DNA from: Timema cristinae | Taxonomy: Eukaryota; Arthropoda; Insecta; Phasmatodea; Timematidae | Direction of reading: 5' to 3' | Length of the DNA stretch: 64,000 bases | Assembly (NCBI GenBank): GCA_039000515.1 | Contig: JBCFYV010000001.1 | Location: forward strand, 34,011,604-34,075,603 | Shown: positions 1-10,274 of the stretch, piece after piece | How the letters are laid out: every line of letters begins with the position of its first letter | Numbering within the stretch: the first letter of the stretch is position 1 | Translations under genes and position numbers: made by a program | Notes under the pieces: model-generated | Told to the model about the DNA's origin: nothing | What the model saw: the letters and a program-made list of their open reading frames with translations, nothing else | The model's database searches: none

Positions 1-200
1 AGGATGATTGTGAGATGAGATGGAGGACCTACAGTTTTAACGTGGAATCCGAACCACGGTCACAAGTTGTGATTAATACACGTCTTGTCAGAGGTGAAGG
101 AAGGGTTTGTCAATCAGATAAATCCGTGCCGGGACCGAGGATTGAACCCCGGACCACGGCACAGGAGTTCAACCCCTTACCCCTAGACCACCAAATCACC
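1..200 (-). mobile_element. SINE-A copy, 3' part cut by window edge
   Basis: Family A SINE in reverse. The tRNA-like head is at the right: the reverse complements of the B box (GGTTCAATCC) and A box (TGGTCTAGGGG) lie near 150 and 185. It carries an extra ~15 nt (gtgtattaatcacaa in family orientation) and lacks the segment between the Cac-ggt motif and the cacaag motif. The same extra segment occurs in the copy at 1033. Confidence 0.9.
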
Positions 201-290
201 TATTTATATGATAATAATAAAGTTGAAGGCTAATTTTTTTCTAATACAATATTAATGCCATGTAATTTGATACTGAGAATAAACTATTAC

Positions 291-405
291 CCATTTTGGT
301 GGTTGCATGGCTTAAAACATCACTCTTGCAATATACTGTGCTGATGATGGGGAGTTTGGGGTTCGAATTCCGGTCGGTTCGATTCCCGTATCCAGGTGTC
401 ATTTT
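291..405 (+). mobile_element. SINE-B head fragment
   Basis: Degenerate tRNA-like head of family B: a GGTGGttGCATGGcttAA A-box region followed by a GGGGTTCGAATTCCGGTCGG B-box region. The body and tail are absent or too diverged to see. Confidence 0.7.
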
Positions 406-1020
406 TCAATGCTTAAATAGATTGTTAAGTTAAGTGGACGTAAACCACTTCGTCTTTTTCCAGTTCTAGACTTACGACTCTTCGCACCTACGACACTTTT
501 AAACTGCCACCATATTCCAAACTTAAGGCGCTTGCTTCACAGATACAACACCTTGAGCATCATTACGCTACCCCTCACATCAGTATCCAATGGTTTGTGT
601 GCTCACTATTTTTTAAATATAAAAACCTACCTAGTTTATTATATTTATAAATGTGTTATTTATTTACGACAACTAGGTCTGTATAGGACCACTGTAGTAC
701 AGGTTTTCAAAATATGGCAGTGGTCTGAAACCTAACCTGTCGTAAGTGTGGCGTATGTCTATATATTGATTGTGAGTTTTAAAAGTTATTTGAAGTTTTA
801 TTTTTTGATAGCTTATACATCTGGAGCGGATTCAGCAAGAAAATACATCCATCAAGAAACCCTTGCTAGTTTTCTTTGTGTCTTAACATTTTGGATAAGC
901 TTGATGTGTTAGAATGGGATGGAAGAGGAAGTGAATAAGGGTCCTTACCCATACGATTTTTAAACTAGAAACTATTTTGTAAAAATAAAATTGCTTCAGT
1001 AGATACGTTTATTTTAACTT
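406..1020. other. No recognisable feature
   Basis: AT-rich sequence without a credible gene. The only longer reading frame (532-735, 67 codons) has no motif I recognise. Confidence 0.6.
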
Positions 1021-1032
1021 TATACACGTGTA

Positions 1033-1222
1033 CCTCTGACAAGACGTGTATTAATCACAACTTGTGAATGTGGGGAATGCCAGGCCTCCACCGTGGTTCG
1101 GATCCCACGTTAAACTGTAGGTCCTTCATTTCATCTCACAATCACCCTACCATTACAAATTAGCGTAAGTGCGTATAACCCGAACGGGTAGTAAGACGCG
1201 GTGCTAATAATAATAATAATAA
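1033..1222 (+). mobile_element. SINE-A, 5'-truncated, with TSD
   Basis: Starts inside the body at cctctgacaaga and runs to the standard tail and a (TAA)n repeat. It is flanked by a perfect 12-bp duplication TATACACGTGTA at 1021-1032 and 1223-1234, so it inserted already truncated. It carries the same extra ~15 nt as the copy at 1-200. Confidence 0.93.
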
Positions 1223-1255
1223 TATACACGTGTAAATCTCAATGGTTATTAGATA

Positions 1256-1468
1256 TTGATCACACTAGCTGAAATAGCCGGCTTTGCTCGTGAGAAATGT
1301 TTCATCAGACCAGGACCAACTCTGCTCCCTGAGGTATGGAGGAAGTTAAAAGGGAAAAGAAAATACCAAGATATGCCAGGAATGTATGCAGTGCAGTCGT
1401 ATATGAATGAATACTCGAGATTTCCCACGGTGACGATGGGGGACAAAACGAAAAAAATTTACGGTTAA
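1256..1468 (+). pseudogene. Coding-like open frame, unidentified
   Basis: A 70-codon frame whose composition looks protein-like rather than AT-noise: RPGPTLLPEVWRKLKGKRKY, then DMPGMYAVQSYMNE and KTKKIYG. I do not recognise the family with confidence. It lies beside a SINE and has no visible start context, splice sites or continuation past 1468. It could be a remnant of an old transposon gene or a host exon, or it could be chance. The opposite strand also has an open frame here (1346-1657), which weakens the case. Confidence 0.22.
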
Positions 1469-1809
1469 TATCAACAGGATGTCCCTCTTAGGACAGAATG
1501 AAGATTTATGTACAATGCATACCTGTGAAGACAATTTAAAATGGTCAAAAACGGCCTTTTCACTGTAGTTTTTTTTAAAAATCCAAATATCATTTAATAT
1601 TTCAACAATGTTCTGTATTGGAACATCTATTAAATCTTTAGCTCCATTAATGTTCAATCATAAATGATCCACGAGCAAAAGTATTGGTGTAAATTTACGA
1701 TTTTGAGCTGACTGTATCACATAACTAATTGGCATGTGATGCACGCTCCTAATGACTGTACGTGGAAGGTGCCTTTAAGCCCTGTTGCTCGGGGATCAAC
1801 AAAGCTTTT
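1469..1809. other. No recognisable feature
   Basis: AT-rich. A slightly GC-richer patch at 1730-1800 has no motif I can name. Confidence 0.5.
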
Positions 1810-1821
1810 AAATAATTTTAA

Positions 1822-2105
1822 GGGTGACCTGGTGGTCTAGGGGTAAGGTGTCAGACTTCTATGCTGGCGGCCGGGGTTCAATCCTTGGTTCCGGCAAAGA
1901 TTTATCTGATTTCCAAACCCTTCATTCACCTCTGACAAGACATCTTGTGAATGTGGGGAATACCAGGCCACCACCGTGGTTTGGATTCCACGTTAAACTG
2001 TAGGTCCTTCATTTATCTCACAATCACCCTACCATTACACATTAGCGTAAGTGCGTATAACCCGAACGGGTAGTAAGACGCGGTGCTAATAATAATAATA
2101 ATAAT
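1822..2105 (+). mobile_element. SINE-A, full length
   Basis: Complete copy: GACCTGGTGGTCTAGGGG head (A box), GGTTCAATCC (B box), body, shared tail and (TAA)n. The TSD AAATAATTTTAA is perfect at 1810-1821 and 2106-2117. A good reference copy for the family. Confidence 0.95.
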
Positions 2106-2119
2106 AAATAATTTTAAAA

Positions 2120-2375
2120 CCAATTCGGTGGTCTTTAGTTCTAACGCTCTTCTATTGGCAGTAGAATTGATTGCCGTTAACGGGAAGTTCAAGGTTCAAA
2201 TCTTGGTCGGGTTTACCGAGAGTGAATTAAAAAAAATAGTTTTCCACTTTATTTCCACGCAAATGTGGGTAAATTCCCTATCAAATATAATATTACTTAT
2301 TCTTAAAAACCATTAGCGCAATTAGGCCACAAGCGAATACAATCTACGGGTAGTAGAACGCAGTGATAAAAATAA
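2120..2375 (+). mobile_element. SINE-B/C-like, degenerate
   Basis: Head with TTCGGTGGTCTTTAGTTCTAACGC and a GGTTCAAATCTTGGTCGGG B box, then tttccact...ccacgcaaatgtgggta in the body and a decayed tail (ctacgggtagtagaacgcagtgataaaaa). The taacg head motif is intermediate between families B and C. Confidence 0.75.
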
Positions 2376-2383
2376 TAATTAAA

Positions 2384-2545
2384 ATACTATCTAATCAAAA
2401 TTTTAATATTTCGGCTTCGAGGCTGACTCGTTCGTGCACGGAGGTTACTCATTTTTAAAATCGCAGACCACTGCTTGCGGTAGATATTTTGCAATGCTCA
2501 TGCCAGACAAACTCTTTATTTTATTAATATAGAATATAGATAAAA
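2384..2545 (+). repeat. Dispersed repeat E, copy 1
   Basis: Shares atctaatcaaa, tttgctc/cgttcgtgcac-type and tgcaatgctcatgccaga...attttatt.atatag blocks in the same order with 61663-61810. Both copies lie directly downstream of a B-type SINE in the same orientation. Confidence 0.55.
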
Positions 2546-2596
2546 GATGATCATAACTGCATTTGAAACATTTGAACATAAACTTTTACTTTCCCT

Positions 2597-3126
2597 TGAC
2601 ACCTCAGAAAGTATTGTGATCGTCAAAAAAAATCTAATTCGAGGTTTTGATAAATGTTGGCGTTTCATGAGCCCCTGAAACAAAAATTTGTTTTCTCAAT
2701 GCCATCTGTCCGTCTGTACCTTGGGCTGGAGCCGAAACTATTTTAACGATTGAGCTAAACTTGGTATTTGGGGTTTGAATAAGGTCCTCTCGAGGGTTTT
2801 TGGAATTAGATATCCAACCCTAAATTTAAGGGTTGTTTACTGGAGAGCAAACAGAGAAAAAATCAATTTCCTCAAAATTCGCTTAAACGATTTTGGTTAA
2901 ATTTTACATCTAGACCCTGTTTATTATTATAAACAAAACGGTAAATCTCATTTTCTCATGAAAATTACTTTGAGTGTACTTAACGTGGGGGAAATTTTCC
3001 AATTTTCATCATTTCTCCGCAACTATTTGAGAAACAAAATAACTTTTCATTGTAAAGTTGTAGTACTAATAAAGATAAAATCTTTTAATTAAAATAAATA
3101 TTTATAAAACCAATAATTTATGAGCT
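2597..3126 (+). repeat. Dispersed repeat R, copy 1
   Basis: About 530 bp beginning near gaaagtattgtgatcgtcaa and ending near aataatttatgagct. Internal landmarks shared by all copies: ccatctgtccgtctgtacc, gagccgaaactatttt, aaattttccaattttcatca and gcaactatttgag. No terminal inverted repeats or reading frame are obvious. The superfamily is unknown to me. Confidence 0.75.
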
Positions 3127-3716
3127 ACTAGCTTTTACCCGTCGCGGCTTCGCCCGCAATAATTGATAAAATCTTTTAATTTTTAACTAAACTGTTTTGG
3201 TCATAAATCAAACTTTATTTTTTTCAAATATCTATGCGTTTTTCTCAGTTCTAGCTGTAAATAATTTTGCCATATTTTAATTTTCACTTTTAAATAATCC
3301 ATAATAAAAGAAATATATATTATTTAAGTTATCAATTATAAATTTTTTATTTTTTATTTTTACCTTCATAATTAGTAATACAAATAAATAAATGAAATAA
3401 TATTTTTTTCGAAATATATAGCTAAAAAAATCACATATTTACTATTTATTAGTATGAAACTATGTCACACTAATTACTATTTACTTTAATTACAAAATAT
3501 TAAATCACAAATTCTTAAATAACACCATTTCAATCACATTATAATCATATATTTATTATTATTTAAAATCAAAGGTTGGGAATAGTCCTATATGTTATTC
3601 CAAGACATATTCTACCAACGTACAAAGTTTCATTCGAATCCGTTCATCAGTTTTGGCGTGATTGAGCAACAAACATCCAAACACACAAACTTTCGCAATT
3701 ATAATATTAGTAAGAT
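3127..3716 (+). repeat. Insect-type repeat with CGGCTTCGCCCGC start
   Basis: Begins actagcttttacccgtcgcg and gcttcgcccgcaat, and ends with gtttcattcgaatccgttca, aacaaacatccaaacacaca and ttataatattagtaagat. I associate this pair of ends with dispersed repeats in many insect genomes. The middle is AT-rich filler. It abuts repeat R without a visible TSD. Whether it is a SINE, a LINE end or another class cannot be decided here. Confidence 0.6.
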
Positions 3717-3984
3717 AAGCAAATGTATCTATACTTTTTAGTTTAGGTCTTTGAAAATTAATTTGATTTTTATTCTCTTTGATGGACACATATATTTCTC
3801 TTGGCTCAGTTCTGTAACACTATTTCTAGTCCCTTGTGCCATAGATTAAGTAAGTAACAATGCATATTATTTCATTTATGATCTTTGGTGTGATGTTTCT
3901 ACAAAAATGTATGTATCTATTGTTTCGTTTCACAAATCTTTCAAGTTTTTTTTTCTTAAGTGTTTATTTTAAGATAAAAGCGGG

Positions 3985-4125
3985 AGAAATTCTGTACGGT
4001 ACACCCTACCATTTATTAAAATTAAGAGAAAAAGTCCGGGTCAAATATTTCACATTGCCCTTGACAAATATTCAAGAACTGTTGATATTACTATGCATAT
4101 AAAATTAAACTAAAATTAAACGTAT
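3985..4125 (+). repeat. M1 MITE relic
   Basis: Contains the M1 core (ttaaaattaagagaaaaagt, cccttgacaaatattcaaga, actgttgatatta...atgcat, then aaattaaact) but neither TTAA-linked end. Confidence 0.55.
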
Positions 4126-4787
4126 CTAGTCGAGCAATATTTGATTTATTCCGACATGATTCTTTTTAAATATTATTAACGGGAAAAATATTTACCATCA
4201 ATTGCTTCCGCTTTATACTAATATAATGGGCAAAATTTCATGCAAACTTAAAGTCAGAATGAAATTAAAGTTTTAAAACAGGAACAATGTATAGTAATTG
4301 GCTTTAGTAATTATATTGTTTGGTTACTATGGGATGTATAAACTTCTACATAATATGAAGTTGCGGGAGTTTAACTAACTTGAATAGAGTTTGTTTTGTT
4401 CAAAGTGGAATATTCTAATCTAAGAGAAGTTCTAGCCACCAGTCCTAATTATAAGTGACGTTCTATTTATAATTGTTATTGTTTCAAGTTCTAAGTGCTA
4501 CACAATTTCTAAGAATTATAAATTTATTGTACAATGATTATGTTTGTCACTTCAAGTGGAAAAGGTCTAAATCTTACACCGAGCTACCTATACCAATTAG
4601 AAATACTCAAAAGTTTAAGAAAATAATTTCAATGTCATAAATTGAAATTCAACCGGGTGCAACAAGGAGTTTAAATATCAGTTGACTATCTCTTCACCCT
4701 ATTGTAGAGACACGCATTCTAATCTAGCCTCTTCATATTTTATAAACGCTTAGCTTAAGTCATTAATACAGCTGTGTTCTAGAAGCT
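4126..4787. other. No recognisable feature
   Basis: AT-rich; nothing supportable seen. Confidence 0.5.
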
Positions 4788-5235
4788 TGTTCTGTGAGCA
4801 GTAGACCTCGCTCCCTCCATGTTACTATCGTTACTACAGTCTTACTAGTAGATCTGTGAATAGTAGACCTCTCCCTCATGTTACTATCGTTACTACAGTC
4901 TTACTAGTAGTTCTGTGAGCAGTAGACCACGCTCCTCATGTTACTACGTTACTACAGTCTTACTATAGTTCTGTGAACAGTAGACTTCGCTCCCTCCATG
5001 TTACTATCATTACTACAGTCTTACTAGTAGTTCTGTGAGCAGTAGACCTCGCTCCCTCCATGTTACTATCGTTACTACAGTCTTACTAGTAGTTCTGTGA
5101 GCAGTAGACCTCGCTCCCTCCATGTTACTATCGTTACTACAGTCTTACTAGTAGTTCTGTGAACAGTAGACTTCGCTCCCTCCATGTTACTATCATTATT
5201 ACAGTCTTACTAGTAGTTCTGTGAGCAGTAGACAT
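4788..5235. repeat. 62-bp tandem array
   Basis: Seven monomers plus a partial one. Each begins ttctgtgagcagtagacctc and continues gctccctccatgttactatc, then a gttactacagtcttactagt end. Copies at about 4969 and 5155 share the variants gaacagtagacttcg and tatcatt, hinting at a three-monomer (186-bp) higher-order unit. The second and third copies have short deletions. Confidence 0.93.
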
Positions 5236-5822
5236 CTTAATATTTCTATTTGAATTTAAAGATTAAATATCTTACATAATCTCTCCTTGAATATGAAGTT
5301 GATATTATCCCTCGGTGCTCATATTAGAGAGAAAATGCATTAATACGAGTATTATATTTAATACTACATCATAATAATATATTCAACTGTTCTTAACGTG
5401 GTTTAAGACGTCAGTCTCGCAGCATATGCAATTTTTTTTTAAATGCCCTAGGTGCTTGATCTAATGCTTAGAATTTTAAATTAAAATAACATGATATGAG
5501 ATTTTAAACGAAAAACCTTTTGAATTACCCATTTATTGAAACGAATAGCCACATCGAGAAACCACGTGCAAAAGTTTTTAGGCTTATGTTCAAAGAATAT
5601 TCTTAACACATTTCGTTAAAAACGGTCATCACATTTGACCGTTATCGCGGAACAAACAATTGGACGGACAGACAGTTTGAGAGTTGAAATGACAAATGGT
5701 CAAGATAAAACAGGACCTCGTTACGCTTGGCCAATATTAATAAAATCATACTACCAGCTAACATTTCTCAGCGGTTCGATTATTGTTCGATTGTATTAGA
5801 ATGAACTGCTTGAAATCGAACG
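5236..5822. other. No recognisable feature
   Basis: AT-rich. The patch 5500-5740 (aacaaacaattggacggaca and similar) is of more balanced composition and could be an unassigned repeat. Confidence 0.4.
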
Positions 5823-5833
5823 CGTGACAAATA

Positions 5834-6111
5834 TTATTATTATTAGTATCGCGTCTTACTACCCGTTCGTTTAATACGCACTTACGCTAATGTGTGATGG
5901 TAGGGTGATTGTGAGATGAAATGGAGGACTTACAGTTTAACGTGGAATCTGAACCACGGTGGAGGCCTGGCACTCCACACATTCACAAGATGTCTTGTCA
6001 GAGGTGAAGGAAGGGTTTGTCAATCAGATAAATATGTGCCGGGACGAGGATTGAACCTTGGACCTCCAGCACAAAAGTCTGATAACTTACCCCTAGACCA
6101 CCAGGTCACCA
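5834..6111 (-). mobile_element. SINE-A, full length
   Basis: Complete reverse-strand copy with head at the right (ccctagaccaccaggtcacc) and (TTA)n at the left. TSD CGTGACAAATA at 5823-5833 and 6112-6122. Confidence 0.94.
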
Positions 6112-6179
6112 CGTGACAAATAATTCTGCAGAATATGGCACTGTCTTTTGAAGAGATTATAGTTCAAGACTAGTTTGCT

Positions 6180-6310
6180 ATTTCCCCAGGAAGAAGAGTG
6201 GTGTACTCATATTGGTTTCAAATGAGGATGTCAAGGTTCGAGTCCAAACCGGGTGCACTCTGTGAGTGCATTTTATCAAAGTTGATCTCCCCGTACCTTA
6301 ACCCTAAGTG
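6180..6310 (+). repeat. SINE-like fragment
   Basis: Contains a B-box-like aaggttcgagtccaaaccgg and a gggtgcactctgtgagtgca stretch resembling the family B body. No tail is visible. Confidence 0.4.
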
Positions 6311-6328
6311 ATGTCGTTAACTGACTTT

Positions 6329-6556
6329 GTCGATCTCAGTGGTCTTATGACAAGGTTCTCGCTTCGCGACCCGATGTTTGTGGGTTCAAACACGGCCGGG
6401 GTTAAAAGGTTCTTCTGGAGAGAGATATAAAAATCTGTAACACACCTACTTTTGGAGGAGAATTAAAGCCATTGGTCACATGACGATAGTTGCATGTTAA
6501 AAATAACCCCTGGAGTTATGAAAAAATAACTTTACCTGCAAAATGGTTAGGACCTT
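6329..6556 (+). mobile_element. SINE-D copy 1
   Basis: A tRNA-like head (gatctcagtggtcttatgac, gtgggttcaaac) is followed by a body shared with 23040-23310 and 49881-50145: ggaggagaattaaagccatt, gcatgttaaaa, taactttacctgcaaaatgg. The body differs wholly from families A-C and resembles the conserved central domain seen in several metazoan SINE superfamilies; which one I cannot say. Confidence 0.65.
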
Positions 6557-6865
6557 TCACTCTCCTTAGTATCATATTCTCGTGTGCTTATATGATCAGT
6601 CGGTTTAGAAATTGCTAGTTAAATACCTTAAATAACTACATAAAAAAAACTAATTTTATGTAACTTATAAGCAGTATCAATACAAATTGGGGCTTGAAAT
6701 ATCAAACAAACAAATAACTGAAAAGCAAACCATATTAAAAGATATCAAATAACTCACTTGAAAGAAATCACGAAAACTGCAAAAAGCTGAGATAGAATAC
6801 TAGCCTCTGGCATCAATATTCACGTAATGTACTCACTCGGTTTGCAACGGGTATTTTGGAGGTCC
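6557..6865. other. No recognisable feature
   Basis: AT-rich; nothing supportable seen. Confidence 0.5.
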
Positions 6866-7392
6866 CTTTGTGACTATGAAGTGCCTCCCCTCTTAACCTA
6901 TCTAGCACGTGGTGGTGTTTCTTTTTGTCTTATTGTGAGTTTGTAGAAGTGACTCCCTCTCAACTTATCAAGCACCTAGTGGTGTTTCTTTTTGTCTTAT
7001 TGTGAGCTTGTAGAAATACCTCCCCTCTCAAACTATCTAGCTCGTGGTGTTTATTTTGTCTCATTGTGAGCTTGTAGAAGTTCCTCTCCTCTCAACTTAT
7101 CAAGCACCTAGTGGTGTTTCTTTTTGTCTCATTGTGAGCTTGTAGAAGTTCCTCCCCTCTCAACTTATCAAGCACCTAGTGGTGTTTCTTTTTGTCTTAT
7201 TGTGAGCTTGTAGAAGTGCTTCCCCTCTCAAACTATCTAGCACGTGGTGGTGTTTCTTTTTGTCTTATTGTGAGCTTGTAGAAATGACTCCCTCTCAACT
7301 TATCAAGCACCTAGTGGTGTTTCTTTTTGTCTCATTGTGAGCTTGTAGAAGTGCCTTCCCTCTCAACTTATCAAGCACCTAGTGGTGTTGCA
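6866..7392. repeat. 67-bp tandem array with two monomer types
   Basis: Eight monomers of about 67 bp around gtgtttctttttgtcttatt and gtgagcttgtagaagt. Type a has ctatctagcacgtggtggt; type b has cttatcaagcacctagtggt. The order is a b a b b a b b. It ends abruptly at gtgttgcattagcc. Confidence 0.93.
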
Positions 7393-7640
7393 TTAGCCTG
7401 TATTTGTTGTGGGATGGTCATTACGTGACTCGAGGCGACTTATTTGTCTCGTTCGTTCAGAGTCCGGATATCTGTAGTAGTGGCACGCCTCTACGAAGCC
7501 TACACGCGTCTAAGCAATCAGTTGAATGCGGCCTTCTAACCGATACGAGTTTTATTATTACTTTTACTATTGCAGGTTCGCCTACCAGTGGTTCGTCTGG
7601 TATACTTTGGGTGAAACCGCGTGTTAATTAAATAATTATG
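7393..7640. other. GC-richer island, unidentified
   Basis: More balanced base composition than its surroundings, with several CpGs (ctcgaggcgactt, ggcacgcctctacgaagcct, acacgcgtctaag). A 75-codon open frame (7404-7631, +) has no recognised motif. A cattgcag/g-like string at about 7570 could pass for a splice acceptor, but there is no supporting exon. It may be an old repeat or a host exon or regulatory piece. Confidence 0.25.
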
Positions 7641-8532
7641 TTCGGCGTACTGTGTTAATTAATTCTGATATAATTATTTTGCATTTTGTGTATGCGGAAA
7701 TCATTAGTGTAAACAGGGTGCTCCAATTTTTTTTAAAGTGATAATTTTGGGATGTATTGTGTGCTACGTGACTGTAGTTTGTAATTTAAACAACGCATTT
7801 AACACTAAATTATTTTTAATTGTTTAAATTATGGTGTCATCATTCCTGTAAATTCATTATTCTCTACGATTCATGGTAAGTGATAGAACACGTTAAAAAA
7901 AAGCAAATTTATATGTCAGGTATTCGAATTTGTGCCAGGTGCACTGGAAAATTGTTTTTTACACATAATTTATCTCTTTTTTTTGCATTCTCTCTCTCTC
8001 TACGTTAATGCAATTATTTCATTTATGTTCCAATTACATTTTAGTTCGGATATCAAACGTATTCTATTTTTTAAAGTCTTCAGGAATATACTTACGAATC
8101 TATTAAAGAAAAGTCAACAAACAAATAATAGTAAGGGCTGGCTCAGTTCCATAGAATACTGACGTGCTGACACGCTTTGCTATGATACAGTGGGTCATTA
8201 TTCGGTTCGAGTCTTGGTAATTTGCAATAATTATACAAATAACTTGTTTTATCATATTAAAATATCATATAAGTACATATATTTTATTTAGCTATATATA
8301 GATTTAAAACGCGTAGTGATTTATTTACACAATGCTATTTGAAGATAAAACCAAAACATATATATAGATATGTATGTGTATATATATAAAAATCGAAGCC
8401 TTCTTTATCAAGAGTGAGACTAAATGTTTTAAATTTAGAAGCGAAATATTTAATTTGGCTTTAAAATTAGAAATAGGAATATAAATTTTACCTAGATTAA
8501 TTGAACTCTCAATTTGTTTTTACCAGCGAATT
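7641..8532. other. AT-rich spacer with a tRNA-like scrap
   Basis: Mostly AT-rich. At 8128-8220 (+) ggctggctcagttcc...cattattcggttcgagtctt resembles A- and B-box spacing of a tRNA-like SINE head. No cloverleaf or tail is visible. Confidence 0.35.
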
Positions 8533-8785
8533 TTACCACCCGTTCAGGTTATACTTATATGCAGGCCTACTAATTACGCCAATGTGTTTGCGATAAGGAA
8601 AGTTGAACTTTAGAATAGGTGTACCCGCATTTTTTGGAAGGAAAATGGGAAAAAATTTAGTAAAAATATACCCTCAGTATGTCCTAACAGTATTCAAAAC
8701 CCCGATCTCACCGTCATTTACAGGTCACTCTATTGAAAGAGTAACACATTAGACTTAAGACTATTCTATAAACGAAGCGGCTAAT
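8533..8785 (-). mobile_element. SINE-B, near full length
   Basis: Reverse family B: tail at the left (accacccgttcaggttatac), body (gtgtacccgcatttttt), head at the right (gagtaacacattagact). No TSD is clear. Confidence 0.8.
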
Positions 8786-8873
8786 TTACCATTTATATTT
8801 TTAATCCATAAAGTTTTAAGCTAAGAGTGGTCGTTGCGAAATTAACAAATGGTGCATCAACAGGCCAGAAGCG

Positions 8874-9106
8874 CACCCGCTTCGGTGACCGAATGGTCTA
8901 AGGTGTCACCCTCACAATTGACTCAATTGCCGATGATGGTCAGATCGGATTTCAATTACTGGTCGGGTGTAATAAGTTTATTTTTCCAAAACAGTTTTAC
9001 ACTCCCCTACACGCCAATTCAACCTTACTCATCTACAAATCTGTAGTGTAATCAGTAGGTCTACATAATGGGTATCACCCGAACGGGTAGTAAGATATGG
9101 TGCTAA
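8874..9106 (+). mobile_element. SINE-B, near full length
   Basis: Head ccgcttcggtgaccgaatgg with tctaaggtgtcaccctcaca, a weakened B box (ggatttcaattactggtcgg), and tail cacccgaacgggtagtaaga ending tatggtgctaaaaa. Confidence 0.85.
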
Positions 9107-9663
9107 AAATCAAACAAGAATATATCCGTTGAGTTGTATTTCATATAAAATTTTAATAAGGCAGTCTAGAGATAAAACTTTAAATTATTTAATCATGTTG
9201 TTATTTTAAATCTAGACTTATTCCTTCCATAACCCTCCCCCCTCCCTTGTTTCTTCCCTTTCGGGGTCTATTACGACTGTATGCCCTTCACCATATTGAG
9301 AATAATTTAATATTGCACTGTTTAAATATCTCAAACGCTTGTTTCAAAGCGGAATATAATTACCGTCCTCTACGGACGCTTAACTCGATATAAACACGCA
9401 TCAATTATTTCAAAGTTGATTACACTCAAAATGATCAAATGTTTTGTGTGCGTGGGATCGCACCGTCTGATGATTTAATAACGCCAACTTCCTTCTCTCT
9501 ACATCCAATCCTAATTATACTATGGAATTTGTTTGAAAAAAAAAAAAAAAAAAACCTGCTGACATTTGGAAAGCGTCAGCAATTATGATAATGTATTTAG
9601 ATGGGTTCATCTCTTTCACAAAACAAAACAAAAACAACAAAATATTGTGCAACTATTACAAAA
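9107..9663. other. No gene; poly-A run
   Basis: AT-rich with a run of about 21 A at 9534-9554. Nothing else supportable. Confidence 0.5.
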
Positions 9664-10180
9664 ACCCACTTTGGTGACAGCTTGGTATAAGGCTCTACTC
9701 TCGCAATAGACTGGACCGCTGATGACGGGTAGATTGTGGTTCGAATCTCGGTCGGTTGAACTGAGGGTACTTAAAAAAAAACCTCAACTCTCTCTCTTCA
9801 CATCAATGTGGCTACACTTCCTATAAATATATCCTTATTATTATTATTATTATTAGCACCGCGTCTTACTACCCACTCGGGTTATACGCACTTACACTAA
9901 AGTGTAATGGTAGGGTGATTGTGAGATGAAATGAAGGACCTATAGTTTAACGTGGAATCCGAACCACGGTGGAGGCGTGGCATTCCACACATTCACAAGA
10001 AGTCTTGTTAGAGGTGAAGAAAGGGTTTGGAAATCAGATAAATCTGTGCCGGGACCGAGGATTGAACCCCGGCCGCCAGCACAGAAGTCTGACACATTAC
10101 CCCTAGACCACCAGGTCACCTTTTTATATCCTTCTTAATTCCTAAAACAATTAGCTTAAGTAGTATAAAAGTGTATAAAA
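9664..10180 (+). mobile_element. SINE-B interrupted by SINE-A
   Basis: Family B head and body at 9664-9836 (ctttggtgacagcttggtat, GGTTCGAATCTCGGTCGG) resume after the inserted SINE-A at about 10125-10180 (ccttcttaattcctaaaaca, attagcttaa). The insertion point is in the 3' body just before the tail. Confidence 0.8.
9837..10124 (-). mobile_element. SINE-A inside SINE-B
   Basis: Complete reverse family A copy with (TTA)n at the left and tRNA-like head at the right. TSD TATATCCTT at 9828-9836 and 10125-10133, duplicating SINE-B sequence. Confidence 0.93.
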
Positions 10181-10274
10181 AAAATATATGTATCATAAAG
10201 GAAATGTTGGTGTAAGAATTTTTTTTTTTTAAATATAAAAGTATCCGCACTAGTGGGGACGCAGACAAAGACGT

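Noticed and set aside
1827..1900. Functional tRNA gene
   Set aside because: A and B boxes are present, but the acceptor stem does not pair and the sequence recurs with a SINE body and TSDs, so these are SINE heads. The same applies at 44625, 60360 and 63472.
4788..7392. CRISPR-like array
   Set aside because: Repeats are contiguous minisatellite monomers without unique spacers, in a eukaryotic setting.
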